Below are positions 50,411 to 59,770 of a stretch of 64,000 nt of DNA, one piece after another. This DNA is from an uncultured Bacteroidota bacterium (lineage in GTDB: Bacteria > Bacteroidota > Bacteroidia > Chitinophagales > Chitinophagaceae): NCBI GenBank assembly GCA_903865435.1, contig CAIPJS010000092.1, positions 21,013 to 85,012 of the forward strand, in the 5' to 3' direction. The position numbers and the translations under genes are program-made. The notes beneath the pieces are model-generated. The model was not told where the DNA came from and did no database searches. It saw nothing but the letters and a program-made list of their open reading frames with translations. Numbering within the stretch: position 1 is the first letter of the stretch; every line of letters begins with the position of its first letter.

Positions 50411-52327
50411 CTAAATTGCTTTTTCACTTAATTCCAGCCATCTGATTTCGGCAGTTTCTAATGCCAGATTGATTTTTGATAAATCGTCACTAAGAGATGT
50501 GATAAATTTATAATCCAAATTGGGTTCATTCAATTGAACCAATAAAACTTCTTTTTGCTTTTCTAATTCAGGTATGTTTTTGGACAAGGTATCTAATTCT
50601 AATTTTTCTTTGTAAGTCATCTTCTCACTAACCAACTTCTCCACTTGTTTTTTTTCATTCGTTACTTTTACCGTTTCTTCTTTGACTGGTATAGCATGTG
50701 TGGTAATGTCAGAACTTACAGATGCATAGCTTTGCTTGCTTTTTTCCAAGATTCTAAATTGAGTATAATTGCCTGGATAATCACGAATCACACCATCTCC
50801 TTCAAAAATAAACAAATGGTCAACTAGTTTATCCATAAAATAACGATCATGCGATACCAGCAATACACAACCTGCAAAATCAATTAAGAATTGCTCTAAG
50901 ACTGCCAAGGTAGGTAAGTCTAAATCGTTGGTAGGCTCATCTAATATTAAGAAATTTGGATTCTTAAATAAAATTGTAAGCAATTGAAGTCTTTTTTTCT
51001 CACCACCACTTAAAGCACTCAAATAAGTGTACTGCTTGTCAGGGGTAAATAAAAATAATTCTAAAAACTGCGCAGCACTTAAAGATCCCCCGCTTGCGAG
51101 TGGGAAATTCTCGGCATAGGTTTTTAAATACTCAATGACGCGCATGTCTTTTTTATACACCAAGCCTTCTTGAGAAAAATGACCAAAGACAATCGTATCA
51201 CCCACATTGATCTTTCCACTGTCGGGTTGCGTGATGCCTTGCAATATTTGCAAAAAGGTACTTTTCCCTACCCCATTTTTTCCCACAATACCAATACGTT
51301 CTCCTTTACTAAAAGTGTAATCAAAGCCTTTGAGTACTATCGTTTCTCCATATGATTTATATACTTTCTTTGCTTCAATAATCTTACCGCCCAATCGAGT
51401 CATTTTCATGTCTAACTGCAAATTGGTCTCTTCAATTTTTTGCTTGGCCTTAGCCTCTACTTCATAAAAATTATCTTGTCTGCTTTTACTTTTAGTAGTT
51501 CTTGCCTTGGGTTGCTTGCGCATCCATTCCAATTCTTTTCTAAACGTATTTTTTGCTTTATCTATACTTGCCAATTCAGATTCTATTCTGGCAGCTTTCT
51601 TTTCTAAATAATTTTCGTAATCCCCTTTATAGGAATACAAGTTCTCTCTTTCCAATTCCCAAATTTCATCCGTTACCGATTCTAAAAAATAGCGGTCGTG
51701 TGATACCAATAATAAAGTCACTTTTTCTTGTGCTAAGTAATTTTCTAGCCACTCAATCATGTTTAAATCCAAGTGATTGGTAGGCTCATCCATCAACAAC
51801 AAAACATGCTTTGGCTCAAATCCTATTTGAATTAATGTTTTGGCTAAAGAAACGCGTTTTCTTTGTCCTCCACTCAATTTAGAAACTGGTTGTTCTAAAT
51901 GATGGATATTCAATTGCGTTAAAATGGTTTTCACCTTGGACTCAAAATCCCAAGCGCTGCGCTCTTCCATTTCTATAATGGCATCTGTAATCAGATTTTC
52001 ATCTTCTGATTCCATGGCCATTTCATAATTGCTTATGGCCTTCATTACAGGATGATCTTGATTGAATAAGTTTTGAGTAATGCTAGCGGTTTCAATGAAT
52101 TGGGGATCTTGTTCAAACAAAACCAAATGCACATCTTTATGAATTTTGGCAGTTCCGGCATCTGGCACTTCTTTTCCAGCCAAAATGCGTAAAAGTGTCG
52201 TCTTTCCAACACCGTTTCTGGCAATTAAGGCAATGCGATCACCCTCATTGATATTAAAACTAATGCCTTTAAACAAGGGATAAATGCCATAACTTTTAGT
52301 CAAACCTTCTACAGAAACGTAATTCAT
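50411..52327 (-). CDS. ABC-F family ATP-binding protein (Uup-like)
   Basis: A 638-residue soluble protein with two ATPase domains: Walker A ARNGVGKTTLL and GKNGVGKSTFL, signatures LSGGQRKRVSLAK and LSGGEKKRLQLL, and Walker B LLMDEPTNHLD and LILDEPTNDLD. The linker (ELEWMRKQPKARTTKSKSRQ) and the C-terminal coiled coil (EKMTYKEKLELDTLSKNIPE) are those of ABC-F translation factors such as Uup. These act on ribosomes and have no membrane domain. Start: ATG at 52327 (MNYVSVEGLTKSYG) is preferred to the frame's earlier codon because it matches the family and follows an exact -7 box by four bases. Confidence 0.92.
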   Translation of the reverse strand: MNYVSVEGLTKSYGIYPLFKGISFNINEGDRIALIARNGVGKTTLLRILAGKEVPDAGTAKIHKDVHLVLFEQDPQFIETASITQNLFNQDHPVMKAISNYEMAMESEDENLITDAIIEMEERSAWDFESKVKTILTQLNIHHLEQPVSKLSGGQRKRVSLAKTLIQIGFEPKHVLLLMDEPTNHLDLNMIEWLENYLAQEKVTLLLVSHDRYFLESVTDEIWELERENLYSYKGDYENYLEKKAARIESELASIDKAKNTFRKELEWMRKQPKARTTKSKSRQDNFYEVEAKAKQKIEETNLQLDMKMTRLGGKIIEAKKVYKSYGETIVLKGFDYTFSKGERIGIVGKNGVGKSTFLQILQGITQPDSGKINVGDTIVFGHFSQEGLVYKKDMRVIEYLKTYAENFPLASGGSLSAAQFLELFLFTPDKQYTYLSALSGGEKKRLQLLTILFKNPNFLILDEPTNDLDLPTLAVLEQFLIDFAGCVLLVSHDRYFMDKLVDHLFIFEGDGVIRDYPGNYTQFRILEKSKQSYASVSSDITTHAIPVKEETVKVTNEKKQVEKLVSEKMTYKEKLELDTLSKNIPELEKQKEVLLVQLNEPNLDYKFITSLSDDLSKINLALETAEIRWLELSEKAI

Positions 52328-52331
52328 GGCG

Positions 52332-52339
52332 CAAAGATA
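52332..52339 (-). promoter_or_regulatory. -7 promoter box of the ABC-F gene, 4 nt before ATG
   Basis: TATCTTTG on the minus strand is an exact TAnnTTTG match. The four bases CGCC separate it from the ATG, which predicts a leaderless mRNA. Confidence 0.6.
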
Positions 52340-52412
52340 AGTTGTCGAAGGGAGTATATTTAGATTTATACTAAGAATGCCTAAAAAATAGGGTAAAAAC
52401 AAGGGAAGCTTG

Positions 52413-52420
52413 TATTTTTG
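52413..52420 (+). promoter_or_regulatory. -7 promoter box of ispH
   Basis: TATTTTTG matches TAnnTTTG exactly and ends at 52420, the first base of an in-frame GTG. This makes the GTG an unlikely start and supports the ATG at 52447, with a leader of about 20 bases. Confidence 0.5.
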
Positions 52421-52446
52421 TGAAAGTATACGCAAAAAGTAAAAAG

Positions 52447-53673
52447 ATGAAGCATTTTGAGGTTCCTTCAGGTTATCGCAGCCATTTCATTACAGCGATT
52501 AAGGAAAAAAGGAAAGAAGAAGATAAATTAAAAAAAGACTTTAGTCCTACCTTAATAGACTTAGGGAAAGTTAAATTTTACTTGGCCCGTCATTTTGGAT
52601 TTTGTTATGGTGTAGAAAATGCCATTGACATTGCTTACAAAACCATTGAAGAAAATAAAGGTAAAAGAATTTTCTTATTGAGTGAAATGATTCACAACCC
52701 TCAAGTGAACGAAGATTTATTAAAAAAAGGCGTTCAGTTTTTACAAGATACAGATGGCAATGAAATAATTCCATTAAGCAACTTAAGTAAAGAAGACATT
52801 GTAATTATTCCTGCTTTTGGAACTACTTTAGAATTAGAGAAAAAAATTAATAAGATTGGTATTGAAATACAAAAATACAATACTACTTGTCCCTTTGTAG
52901 AAAAGGTATGGAATCGTGGCGATCAAATTGCTAAAAAAGGATTCACTGTTATAATACATGGCAAACCAAAACACGAAGAAACAAGAGCTACTTTTTCACA
53001 TGCCGCCGACAAAACACCTACCCTGATTGTCAATGATATGCAGGAAACCATTGTTTTAGGAAAATTCATAATAGGCAAATTGCCTTTGGAAGAATTTAAA
53101 ATCTATTTTAAAAATAGGTATAATGATATTTTGGATCCGGACATTCATTTTGAAAAAATAGGTGTGATCAATCAAACCACTCAATTGGCTTCTGACACAC
53201 AAGCTATTTCAGATTATTTAAAAAATATTATCATTTCTAAGTATGGTAAAGAAAATATCAGTGCCCATTTTGCTGATACTAGGGATACGCTTTGTTATGC
53301 TACTAATGACAATCAATCTGCTGTAGTTGGCTTATTAGAACAAGCTGGCGACTTGGCCATTGTAATGGGTGGAAAAAATAGTAGCAATAGCTCCCATCTG
53401 GTTGAACTTTGTGAAAAAAAATTACCCACTTATTTTATTGATGACGCCAATAAAATTATTGACCATCAACAAATTATTAAAAACAACTGGATGACCAAGC
53501 AATCTGAATTGGTAACCAATTTCTTACCCAATAAATCTACTATCTCTATACTCATGACCAGTGGCGCAAGCTGCCCAGATATTGTAGTAGAATCGGTGAT
53601 AAGAAGAATTGTTGGATTTTACGAATTAGATGAAAAACTTGATTCAGTAATCGCCAAATGGATGACGGAATAG
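52447..53673 (+). CDS. ispH: 4-hydroxy-3-methylbut-2-enyl diphosphate reductase
   Basis: A 408-residue [4Fe-4S] enzyme, the last step of the MEP isoprenoid pathway. It has the Bacteroidota-type N-terminal extension of ~45 residues (VPSGYRSHFITAIKEKRKEE). Cluster cysteines appear in FGFCYGVENAI, NTTCPFVEKVWN and SGASCPDIVVESVI. The long form with a central insertion (around residues 210-250) is usual in this phylum. Start chosen at ATG 52447 because the GTG at 52420 overlaps the promoter box. Confidence 0.94.
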   Translation: MKHFEVPSGYRSHFITAIKEKRKEEDKLKKDFSPTLIDLGKVKFYLARHFGFCYGVENAIDIAYKTIEENKGKRIFLLSEMIHNPQVNEDLLKKGVQFLQDTDGNEIIPLSNLSKEDIVIIPAFGTTLELEKKINKIGIEIQKYNTTCPFVEKVWNRGDQIAKKGFTVIIHGKPKHEETRATFSHAADKTPTLIVNDMQETIVLGKFIIGKLPLEEFKIYFKNRYNDILDPDIHFEKIGVINQTTQLASDTQAISDYLKNIIISKYGKENISAHFADTRDTLCYATNDNQSAVVGLLEQAGDLAIVMGGKNSSNSSHLVELCEKKLPTYFIDDANKIIDHQQIIKNNWMTKQSELVTNFLPNKSTISILMTSGASCPDIVVESVIRRIVGFYELDEKLDSVIAKWMTE

Positions 53674-53675
53674 TT

Positions 53676-54359
53676 TTAATGTTGGATTTTATCTAATGCC
53701 CATTGCAGCGCCAAATTGAATTGCTCTTCCCTATTCATTTTTGAATTGTCCAACACTTGAGCATCAGCTGCTTGTTTTAATGGACTTCGTTCTCTTGTGG
53801 TATCTAATAAGTCGCGGTGTTGCAAATTGGCTGCAATTTCCTCTTTACTTATATTTGGGTTGGTCAATTGTAATTCTAAAAAACGTCTTTCTACTCTAAT
53901 GGCCGGATCGGCGGTAACAAATATTTTAAGTTCTGCATTGGGAAATACAACCGTGCCAATGTCTCTTCCATCCATTACGATTCCTTTTTGTTGACCCATG
54001 GCTTGCTGTTGAGCTACTGCGAAATCTCTTACTGCACCAATGGCTGCCACTTCGCTTACTTTTTGACTCACTGCCATCTCTCTAATTTCTGCTTCTACAT
54101 TTTCATTGTTCAAAATCATATCACTTTTTAAAGTTGCTGCATTGTAACTAAAATTTAAAGTGATATTTTTTAAAGCACCTACAATGGCTACTTCATCATC
54201 AAAAGCAATCTTGTTTCTTAAAAAATAAAGTGCCACTGCACGATACATCGCACCTGTATCAATAAATACGTATGCTAATTGAGCAGCCAAGGCTTTTGCC
54301 AAAGTGCTTTTTCCGCAAGAAGAATAGCCATCAATGGCAATGATAATTTTATTAGACAT
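53676..54359 (-). CDS. cmk: Cytidylate kinase
   Basis: A 227-residue (d)CMP kinase of pyrimidine nucleotide synthesis. Features: IAIDGYSSCGKSTLAKALA (P-loop), FIDTGAMYRAVAL, VMDGRDIGTVVFPNAELKIFVTA, and the LID with DLLDTTRERSPLKQA. It follows mrp by one base, so the two are co-transcribed. The gene ends two bases from the ispH stop on the other strand. Confidence 0.95.
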   Translation of the reverse strand: MSNKIIIAIDGYSSCGKSTLAKALAAQLAYVFIDTGAMYRAVALYFLRNKIAFDDEVAIVGALKNITLNFSYNAATLKSDMILNNENVEAEIREMAVSQKVSEVAAIGAVRDFAVAQQQAMGQQKGIVMDGRDIGTVVFPNAELKIFVTADPAIRVERRFLELQLTNPNISKEEIAANLQHRDLLDTTRERSPLKQAADAQVLDNSKMNREEQFNLALQWALDKIQH

Positions 54360-54360
54360 A

Positions 54361-55452
54361 TTATGCTACAGAAATAGTTTGGGTTCTAGGTATGTTGGCA
54401 TTTCTAATCGCAATTTGTCGTACTGCATTGGACACCACTGCACGTAAAGCATTTTTAGCACTTTCTTCATTACCTACCATGGCAGGAATTCCTTCGTCTC
54501 CCCCTTCTCTGATGGATTGTACCAATGGAATTTCTCCCAAAAATGGTAAATCATATTCAGATGCTAAATTTTTTCCACCTTCCTTACCAAACAAGAAATA
54601 TTTATTATTAGGTAATTCTGCTGGCGTGAAGTAGGCCATGTTTTCAATAAGACCAATCACAGGTACTTGAATATTGGCTTGCCCAAACATGGCAATTGCT
54701 TTTTTAGCATCGGCCAGTGCAACTGTTTGTGGAGTAGTAACAATTACAACGCCTGTTACAGGAACAGTTTGCATAATGGTCAAATGAATGTCTCCGGTGC
54801 CTGGGGGCATATCAATCACTAAGTAATCCAATTCTCCCCAATCCACATCGGTGATGAATTGTCTAATGGCACTTGATGCCATTGGCCCTCTCCAAACCAC
54901 TGCATCTTTTTCATCCACCAATAAACCTATACTCATCAATTTAATTCCAAATTTTTCAAGTGGCAAAATAATTCCTTTTCCCGCTTCGTCTTTCATCATT
55001 GGTCTTTGACCTCTTACACCAAACATGATTGGCACACTAGGTCCATAAATATCTGCATCCATCAAACCTACTTTGGCACCACCTTCTGCCAAAGCCAATG
55101 CTAAATTTGCAGAAACCGTACTTTTACCTACGCCCCCTTTCCCACTTACAACTGCTATGATATTTTTAACTTTTGCTAAAACTGTTTTTTCATCCTTTCT
55201 TAAACTACTGGTATTAGAGGTAAAGTCCACTTTAATGACCGCCGCCTTATTCACCAGCAATTTGATTGCGTTTTCACAAGCATTTTTCATTAAATCTTTC
55301 ATTGGACATGCAGGCGTTGTAAGTACTATCGTAAAACTTACATCATTCCCTTCTACTTTTAAGTCCTTGATCATATTGAGTGTAACCAAGTCTTTCCCTA
55401 AATCTGGTTCTTGTACATTACTCAATGCTTTTAGTATATCCGCCTCGGTCAT
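54361..55452 (-). CDS. Mrp/ApbC-family Fe-S carrier ATPase
   Basis: A 363-residue P-loop ATPase that carries or loads Fe-S clusters. An N-terminal MIP18/DUF59 domain (residues 1-85, ALSNVQEPDLGKDLVTLNMI) precedes the deviant Walker A GKGGVGKSTVSANLALALA, DADIYGPSVPIMFG and LDYLVIDMPPGTGDIHL. No C-terminal CxxC is seen; the tail ends in RTQTISVA. The start ATG at 55452 (MTEADILKAL) matches the family, and the exact -7 box TAACTTTG at 55494-55487 gives it a leader of about 30 bases. Confidence 0.9.
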   Translation of the reverse strand: MTEADILKALSNVQEPDLGKDLVTLNMIKDLKVEGNDVSFTIVLTTPACPMKDLMKNACENAIKLLVNKAAVIKVDFTSNTSSLRKDEKTVLAKVKNIIAVVSGKGGVGKSTVSANLALALAEGGAKVGLMDADIYGPSVPIMFGVRGQRPMMKDEAGKGIILPLEKFGIKLMSIGLLVDEKDAVVWRGPMASSAIRQFITDVDWGELDYLVIDMPPGTGDIHLTIMQTVPVTGVVIVTTPQTVALADAKKAIAMFGQANIQVPVIGLIENMAYFTPAELPNNKYFLFGKEGGKNLASEYDLPFLGEIPLVQSIREGGDEGIPAMVGNEESAKNALRAVVSNAVRQIAIRNANIPRTQTISVA

Positions 55453-55486
55453 TTTGAAAGTTTTTGTTAAATAAAATAGATCCATG

Positions 55487-55494
55487 CAAAGTTA
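55487..55494 (-). promoter_or_regulatory. -7 promoter box of mrp-cmk
   Basis: TAACTTTG on the minus strand, exact TAnnTTTG. An in-frame ATG at 55485 is only one base away and would lie at or before the transcription start, so the ATG at 55452 is the better start. Confidence 0.5.
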
Positions 55495-55603
55495 ACGCTC
55501 ATTGCACTTATTTTGCTCTTTTACAAGGCAGAATATAGCAGTTTGCCCTAAAATCTACCTATTTCGACAAAAAATTGTGTTCGTATATTTAAACAAGGAG
55601 ACT

Positions 55604-55611
55604 TAATTTTG
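55604..55611 (+). promoter_or_regulatory. -7 box, with a -33-like TTCG, of the 55.6 kb gene
   Basis: TAATTTTG is an exact TAnnTTTG match, with TTCG at 55580-55583 about 20 bases upstream as a near match to TTTG. The box ends seven bases before the ATG at 55619, predicting a very short leader. Confidence 0.55.
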
Positions 55612-55618
55612 CATCTAC

Positions 55619-56266
55619 ATGAGAAAGACCATTTTAATAATTATCATTGCCTTAGTTAGCTTAAAAAATCAAAATGCTGCTGCTCAAACGGTGGATATTT
55701 ATCGAGACTCTGTGGTGCAATTGTATGGGGTAATTATGACTGCCGATAGTTTAAAAGCCATCCCTTTTGCAAGCGTAGTGGTAGAGAAAAAAGGGAGAGG
55801 TACCATTACCAATAATGACGGGGTATTTTCTATTGCAGTAATTAAAGGGGAGCGCATCACTTTTACATGTGTTGGATTCAAAGACCGAACCATTTTAATT
55901 CCAGCAAAATTAGAAGGCAACCAATACAGTGTCATACAATTAATGGTGAATGATACCAATTTTTTACCAGCCACTATTTTGAAGCCTCGACCCACAAGAG
56001 CGCAATTTGATCGAGATTTTGTTAATTCTAAAATTGATGATGACTTGTATGAAACTGCAAGAAAAAATACAAGCATGAGTCAAAAAAGAGTCATCCTTTC
56101 TAGTTTGCCTTATGACGGTAAAGAAGCAGTAGGTGCCTCTTTAACACAACAAGCTGCTAAGTATTATTATTCAGGGCAATTGCCTCCAATGAATATTTTG
56201 AATCCAAGCTCGTGGAAATCCTTTATTGATTCTTGGAAAAGAGGAGATTATAGATCAAAAAAATAA
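55619..56266 (+). CDS. Exported protein with carboxypeptidase-like regulatory domain
   Basis: A 215-residue exported protein: signal peptide ending near NAAAQ, then a CarboxypepD_reg-like beta-sandwich (VVQLYGVIMTADSLKAIPFASVVVEKKGRGTITNNDG split over residues 30-65, FSIAVIKGERITFTCVGF). In Bacteroidota this fold begins SusC-like receptors and many stand-alone surface proteins. The last ~90 residues (RAQFDRDFVNSKIDDDLYE) have no match I recognise. The next gene begins six bases after its stop, so the two are co-transcribed. Confidence 0.68.
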   Translation: MRKTILIIIIALVSLKNQNAAAQTVDIYRDSVVQLYGVIMTADSLKAIPFASVVVEKKGRGTITNNDGVFSIAVIKGERITFTCVGFKDRTILIPAKLEGNQYSVIQLMVNDTNFLPATILKPRPTRAQFDRDFVNSKIDDDLYETARKNTSMSQKRVILSSLPYDGKEAVGASLTQQAAKYYYSGQLPPMNILNPSSWKSFIDSWKRGDYRSKK

Positions 56267-56272
56267 CGCTAC

Positions 56273-57118
56273 ATGAAAAATGTTTCAGTCATAGGTGCGG
56301 GCACAATGGGCAATGGTATTGCACATGTTTTTGCACAAAAAGGATTTAAGGTAAATTTGATTGATACACAAAATGAGGCGATGGAAAAAGCCATCAATAC
56401 TATTTCAAAAAATTTAGACAGACAAATAAGCAAAGGAACTATTACAGCTGACAACAAAGCAAGTACGCTTCAAAACATTACTTGTTTTACCAGCATTGAA
56501 TTAGGTGTCAAAGAAGCCGACTTAGCAATAGAAGCAGCAACCGAAAACAGTGCTGTTAAAAAAACAATTTTTTCGACTATTGATCAATATGCACCAGCAG
56601 CTTGCATTCTAGCCAGCAATACTTCTTCTATTTCTATTGCTCAATTGGCCTCTGCCACCCAACGTCCAGGCAAAGTGATTGGCATGCACTTTATGAATCC
56701 AGTACCCGTCATGAAGCTGGTTGAAATTATTAATGGCGCTGAAACAGCTAGTGAAGTCACTGAAACCATTGTAACGCTTACCAAAATTTTAGATAAAATT
56801 CCTTGTGTTGTAAAAGATTTTCCTGGATTTATAGCGAATAGAATTTTAATGCCCATGATTAATGAAGCCATTCATGCTTTATCCGAAGGCGTTAGCGATG
56901 CGGCTACGATTGATCAAATTATGAAATTAGGCATGGCCCACCCCATGGGACCCTTGCAATTGGCCGATTACATAGGCTTAGATGTTTGTAAAAATATTTT
57001 GATCATTATGCAAGAAGGATTTAATAATAATAAATATGCACCCTGCCCTTTACTTATACAAATGGTCGATGCAGGAAAACTAGGTATCAAATCGGGCGAA
57101 GGTTTTTATAAATACTAA
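56273..57118 (+). CDS. 3-hydroxybutyryl-CoA dehydrogenase
   Basis: A 281-residue NAD-dependent dehydrogenase acting on 3-hydroxyacyl-CoA, in butanoate or fatty acid metabolism. It opens VSVIGAGTMGNGIAHVFAQKG (Rossmann loop). LASNTSSISIAQLASATQRP and GMHFMNPVPVMKLVEII contain the catalytic His and Ser/Asn residues, and DFPGFIANRILMPMINEAI and LGMAHPMGPLQLADYIGLD the C-terminal domain. Length matches Hbd/PaaH. It is tightly linked to the upstream exported protein, an association with no evident reason. Confidence 0.92.
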   Translation: MKNVSVIGAGTMGNGIAHVFAQKGFKVNLIDTQNEAMEKAINTISKNLDRQISKGTITADNKASTLQNITCFTSIELGVKEADLAIEAATENSAVKKTIFSTIDQYAPAACILASNTSSISIAQLASATQRPGKVIGMHFMNPVPVMKLVEIINGAETASEVTETIVTLTKILDKIPCVVKDFPGFIANRILMPMINEAIHALSEGVSDAATIDQIMKLGMAHPMGPLQLADYIGLDVCKNILIIMQEGFNNNKYAPCPLLIQMVDAGKLGIKSGEGFYKY

Positions 57119-57147
57119 AGGTCCTCCCGCTACTATTTTTTATTTAA

Positions 57148-57756
57148 TTACTTTTCAACGCGCTTCAAACTTACTTCGCGCAACTCACCTAATTTATTCA
57201 ATACTTCTTCCAATCTATGTTTTGGAATACCCATTTTTAGCTGCACAAAAAGTTGTGCTACTTGTTTGGTCACATTGCAGTTGTATTGTTTGACAATCAT
57301 CATCACTTCATTCATTTGATGATAATTAAAATTCAATTCATACTTAATTTCTACCGCTTTTTGAACAATGGGTATTAATTGAAGTGCCAAAGCAGTTGCG
57401 GTTTTATAAGCATTGATCAAACCTGGGACTCCTAATAAAGTACCCCCAAAATACCTCACCACTACTACTAAAACATTGGTTAATTGCTTGTTGTCTATTT
57501 GACCTAAAATAGGACGACCCGCAGAACCAGCAGGCTCTCCATCATCACTCACCCTAAATGTATTGCCATCCATCCCAATGCGATAGGCTATACAATAATG
57601 CACCGCTTTAGGATGTTCTTTTTTCAAAGCAGCAATATGTATTTTACAAATATCAATTGACGCTACAGGGTAACAATAGGCCAGAAAACGACTTCCCCTT
57701 TCTTTAAACTCAGCAACAGCAGGCTGTTCAATAGTATAATAGAAATCTGGGGCCAT
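57148..57756 (-). CDS. YigZ/IMPACT family protein
   Basis: A 202-residue protein of the YigZ/IMPACT (UPF0029) family, related in fold to ribosomal S5 domain 2 and EF-G. Motifs: EFKERGSRFLAYCYPV, HPKAVHYCIAYRIGMDGN, RVSDDGEPAGSAGRPIL and VVVVRYFGGTLLGVPGLINAYK. The exact role in bacteria is not known. Single gene, divergent from prmC with a 70-base gap. Confidence 0.9.
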   Translation of the reverse strand: MAPDFYYTIEQPAVAEFKERGSRFLAYCYPVASIDICKIHIAALKKEHPKAVHYCIAYRIGMDGNTFRVSDDGEPAGSAGRPILGQIDNKQLTNVLVVVVRYFGGTLLGVPGLINAYKTATALALQLIPIVQKAVEIKYELNFNYHQMNEVMMIVKQYNCNVTKQVAQLFVQLKMGIPKHRLEEVLNKLGELREVSLKRVEK

Positions 57757-57814
57757 TTGATTTAAGTTCTTATAATTAAAAGCCTAAAGCTAGTTCATAA
57801 TGCGTAATCATTTG

Positions 57815-57822
57815 TAACATTG
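57815..57822 (+). promoter_or_regulatory. -7-like box of prmC, 4 nt before ATG
   Basis: TAACATTG has one mismatch to TAnnTTTG. It is four bases (CAGT) before the ATG at 57827. Confidence 0.4.
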
Positions 57823-57826
57823 CAGT

Positions 57827-58675
57827 ATGACTTTAGCTGAAATAAAAATATCTATCAAGCAATTACTAAGTAAAAAAATAGAATCTATTGAATTAAATAG
57901 TTTGATGGGCATCTTGATAGAGGAAGTCACAGGCTGGAACAGAGTACAACAAGTAGTGGAAATTAATACCCCATTGACCGAGGCCCAAATAAATAACTTC
58001 AACTCCTATAGTACAGCACTTTTAAATGACAAACCCATTCAATACATTTTAGGTAAAGCATGGTTTATGGGAAGATCTTTTATGGTAAATGAACATGTTT
58101 TAATTCCCAGACCAGAAACGGAAGAATTGATAGAATGGGTGGTAGACTATGCTCATATCATTGCAAAACCTTTGCAATTATTGGACATTGGCACGGGTTC
58201 GGGATGCATTGCCATTTCCTTAAAAAAAGCATTACCCAATTGTAGCTTAAGCGCCATGGACATAAGTGCAGAAGCATTGACTGTTGCAAAAAACAATGCA
58301 GCAAGCCTAGAAACAAGTATTGAATTTATTGAACAAGACATCATTCATCAAACCACCCTACCCCAAGTATTTGATGTAATGGTAAGCAATCCTCCATACA
58401 TTCCCATCCGAGAAAAAATAAATATGGAAGCGCAGGTTAAAAACTACGAACCACTCATTGCCTTATTTGTACCCAATGAAGATCCATTGGTTTTTTACAG
58501 AGCCATTGCGCAAGTTGCAAAAAAATATTTAGCACCCAGGGGGCAATTGTTTTTTGAAATTCATTACGATCAAGGAAAAGCGATACTGCAATTGTTAGAT
58601 GAAATGAATTTTCATGCAGAAATTCGAAGAGATAGTTTTGGAAAAAATAGAATGATTCGAGCTAGTTTAAAATAA
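57827..58675 (+). CDS. prmC: Peptide chain release factor N5-glutamine methyltransferase
   Basis: A 282-residue SAM-dependent enzyme that methylates the Gln of the GGQ motif in release factors. The N-terminal helical domain (QLLSKKIESIELNSLMGIL) is followed by NEHVLIPRPETEELIEWV, LLDIGTGSGCIAISLKKALP and the catalytic VSNPPYIPIREK. A run of lysines near the N-terminus is within the normal range. Confidence 0.94.
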   Translation: MTLAEIKISIKQLLSKKIESIELNSLMGILIEEVTGWNRVQQVVEINTPLTEAQINNFNSYSTALLNDKPIQYILGKAWFMGRSFMVNEHVLIPRPETEELIEWVVDYAHIIAKPLQLLDIGTGSGCIAISLKKALPNCSLSAMDISAEALTVAKNNAASLETSIEFIEQDIIHQTTLPQVFDVMVSNPPYIPIREKINMEAQVKNYEPLIALFVPNEDPLVFYRAIAQVAKKYLAPRGQLFFEIHYDQGKAILQLLDEMNFHAEIRRDSFGKNRMIRASLK

Positions 58676-58710
58676 AGACATCCTTTTTAATTAAAACTGT
58701 GTTCATTTTG

Positions 58711-59109
58711 CTAATGGGCAGGATTCACCGCCACCACCGGAGTCGCACCTAATGATTTTATAATTTGCATTACTTGAATGGTCACGCCTAATTTGGCAAC
58801 GCTGTCCCCATTGATAACAACGGAGGGCTTATCGGTTTCCTTAGCTAAAAATGTTTTCAATTCAATTGGTAAAGTTTCGATAGATACCGGTGTTGAGCCA
58901 ATAAATAAATGCTGTTCTTTATCAATGGTTACTACCACTGTTTGTTTTGCCTTGGTATCACTGGCCGACTTTGGATTGGATACTTTAATTACATTCGGAT
59001 TGGCCAAAGTAGAAACAATTAAAAAAAACAACAATAATATAAATAAGATATCATTTAATGCACCAGTGTGCACTTCGGGAGAATTTCTTAATCTATTTCT
59101 TAAATTCAT
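58711..59109 (-). CDS. ExbD/TolR-family biopolymer transport protein
   Basis: A 132-residue protein with one N-terminal transmembrane helix (DILFILLLFFLIVSTLA) and a periplasmic domain (IKVSNPKSASDTKAKQTVVVTIDKEQ split; AKLGVTIQVMQIIKSLGATPVVAV). The motif TGALNDILFILLLFF contains the Asp that uses the proton gradient. It follows the ExbB-like gene by 10 bases, and the pair would power outer-membrane transport or integrity. No TonB-like gene is nearby. Confidence 0.87.
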   Translation of the reverse strand: MNLRNRLRNSPEVHTGALNDILFILLLFFLIVSTLANPNVIKVSNPKSASDTKAKQTVVVTIDKEQHLFIGSTPVSIETLPIELKTFLAKETDKPSVVINGDSVAKLGVTIQVMQIIKSLGATPVVAVNPAH

Positions 59110-59119
59110 TGAAGTAAAA

Positions 59120-59770
59120 TTAAGAATGAGTGGATTCTTGTAAAATATCTAAGAAATCAGCACTAGCTGATTCCATTTTATTAGCTACTTTATCAATTTG
59201 TGTAGAAATATAATTGTGGCCCACATAAGCAATCAATCCAATAATTAAACCTGTTGCCGAAGTTATCATTTTCGTATAGATACCGCCTGCAATGGTATTT
59301 AAAGTATACTCCCCAGTAGAGGCAATGCCATAAAACAATTGAACCATTCCAATAATGGTTCCTAAAAATCCAAACATGGGAGCAATCCCAGCCACTAAAG
59401 AAAGAATATTTAAATTACGTTCCATAGAATACATTTCCAACTTGCCTACATTTTCCATACTTTTTTCAATCGCATCAATGGGTTTTCCAATTCTAATGAT
59501 TCCTTTTTCAATCATTTTTGCTACTGGATTGTCTACACTTCTAGCTAAACTTTTTGCAGATTCAATATTCCCAGAAATGACATTATCTTTTATAATCAAC
59601 ATGAACTTAGGATCGATCGTGCTTACTTTTTTTATCGCTAAAACACGTTCAATAAAAACAAAGATTGCAATTACTAAAAGTAGGTACAATGGATACATGA
59701 TCCAGCCTCCCTTTTGTAATAAACTTAATAATGATATTTTATCGGCTGAAACTTGTAGTAAAAACAACAT
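59120..59770 (-). CDS. MotA/TolQ/ExbB-family proton channel protein
   Basis: A 216-residue protein with three transmembrane helices: MYPLYLLLVIAIFVFIERVLA, VAGIAPMFGFLGTIIGMVQLFY and a third in ITSATGLIIGLIAYVGHNYI. The GFLGTIIGM and GLIIGLIAYVGHN segments are the family's conserved channel helices. It pairs with the ExbD gene downstream. An imperfect -7 (TAACTTTA) may lie about 20 bases upstream. Confidence 0.88.
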   Translation of the reverse strand: MLFLLQVSADKISLLSLLQKGGWIMYPLYLLLVIAIFVFIERVLAIKKVSTIDPKFMLIIKDNVISGNIESAKSLARSVDNPVAKMIEKGIIRIGKPIDAIEKSMENVGKLEMYSMERNLNILSLVAGIAPMFGFLGTIIGMVQLFYGIASTGEYTLNTIAGGIYTKMITSATGLIIGLIAYVGHNYISTQIDKVANKMESASADFLDILQESTHS

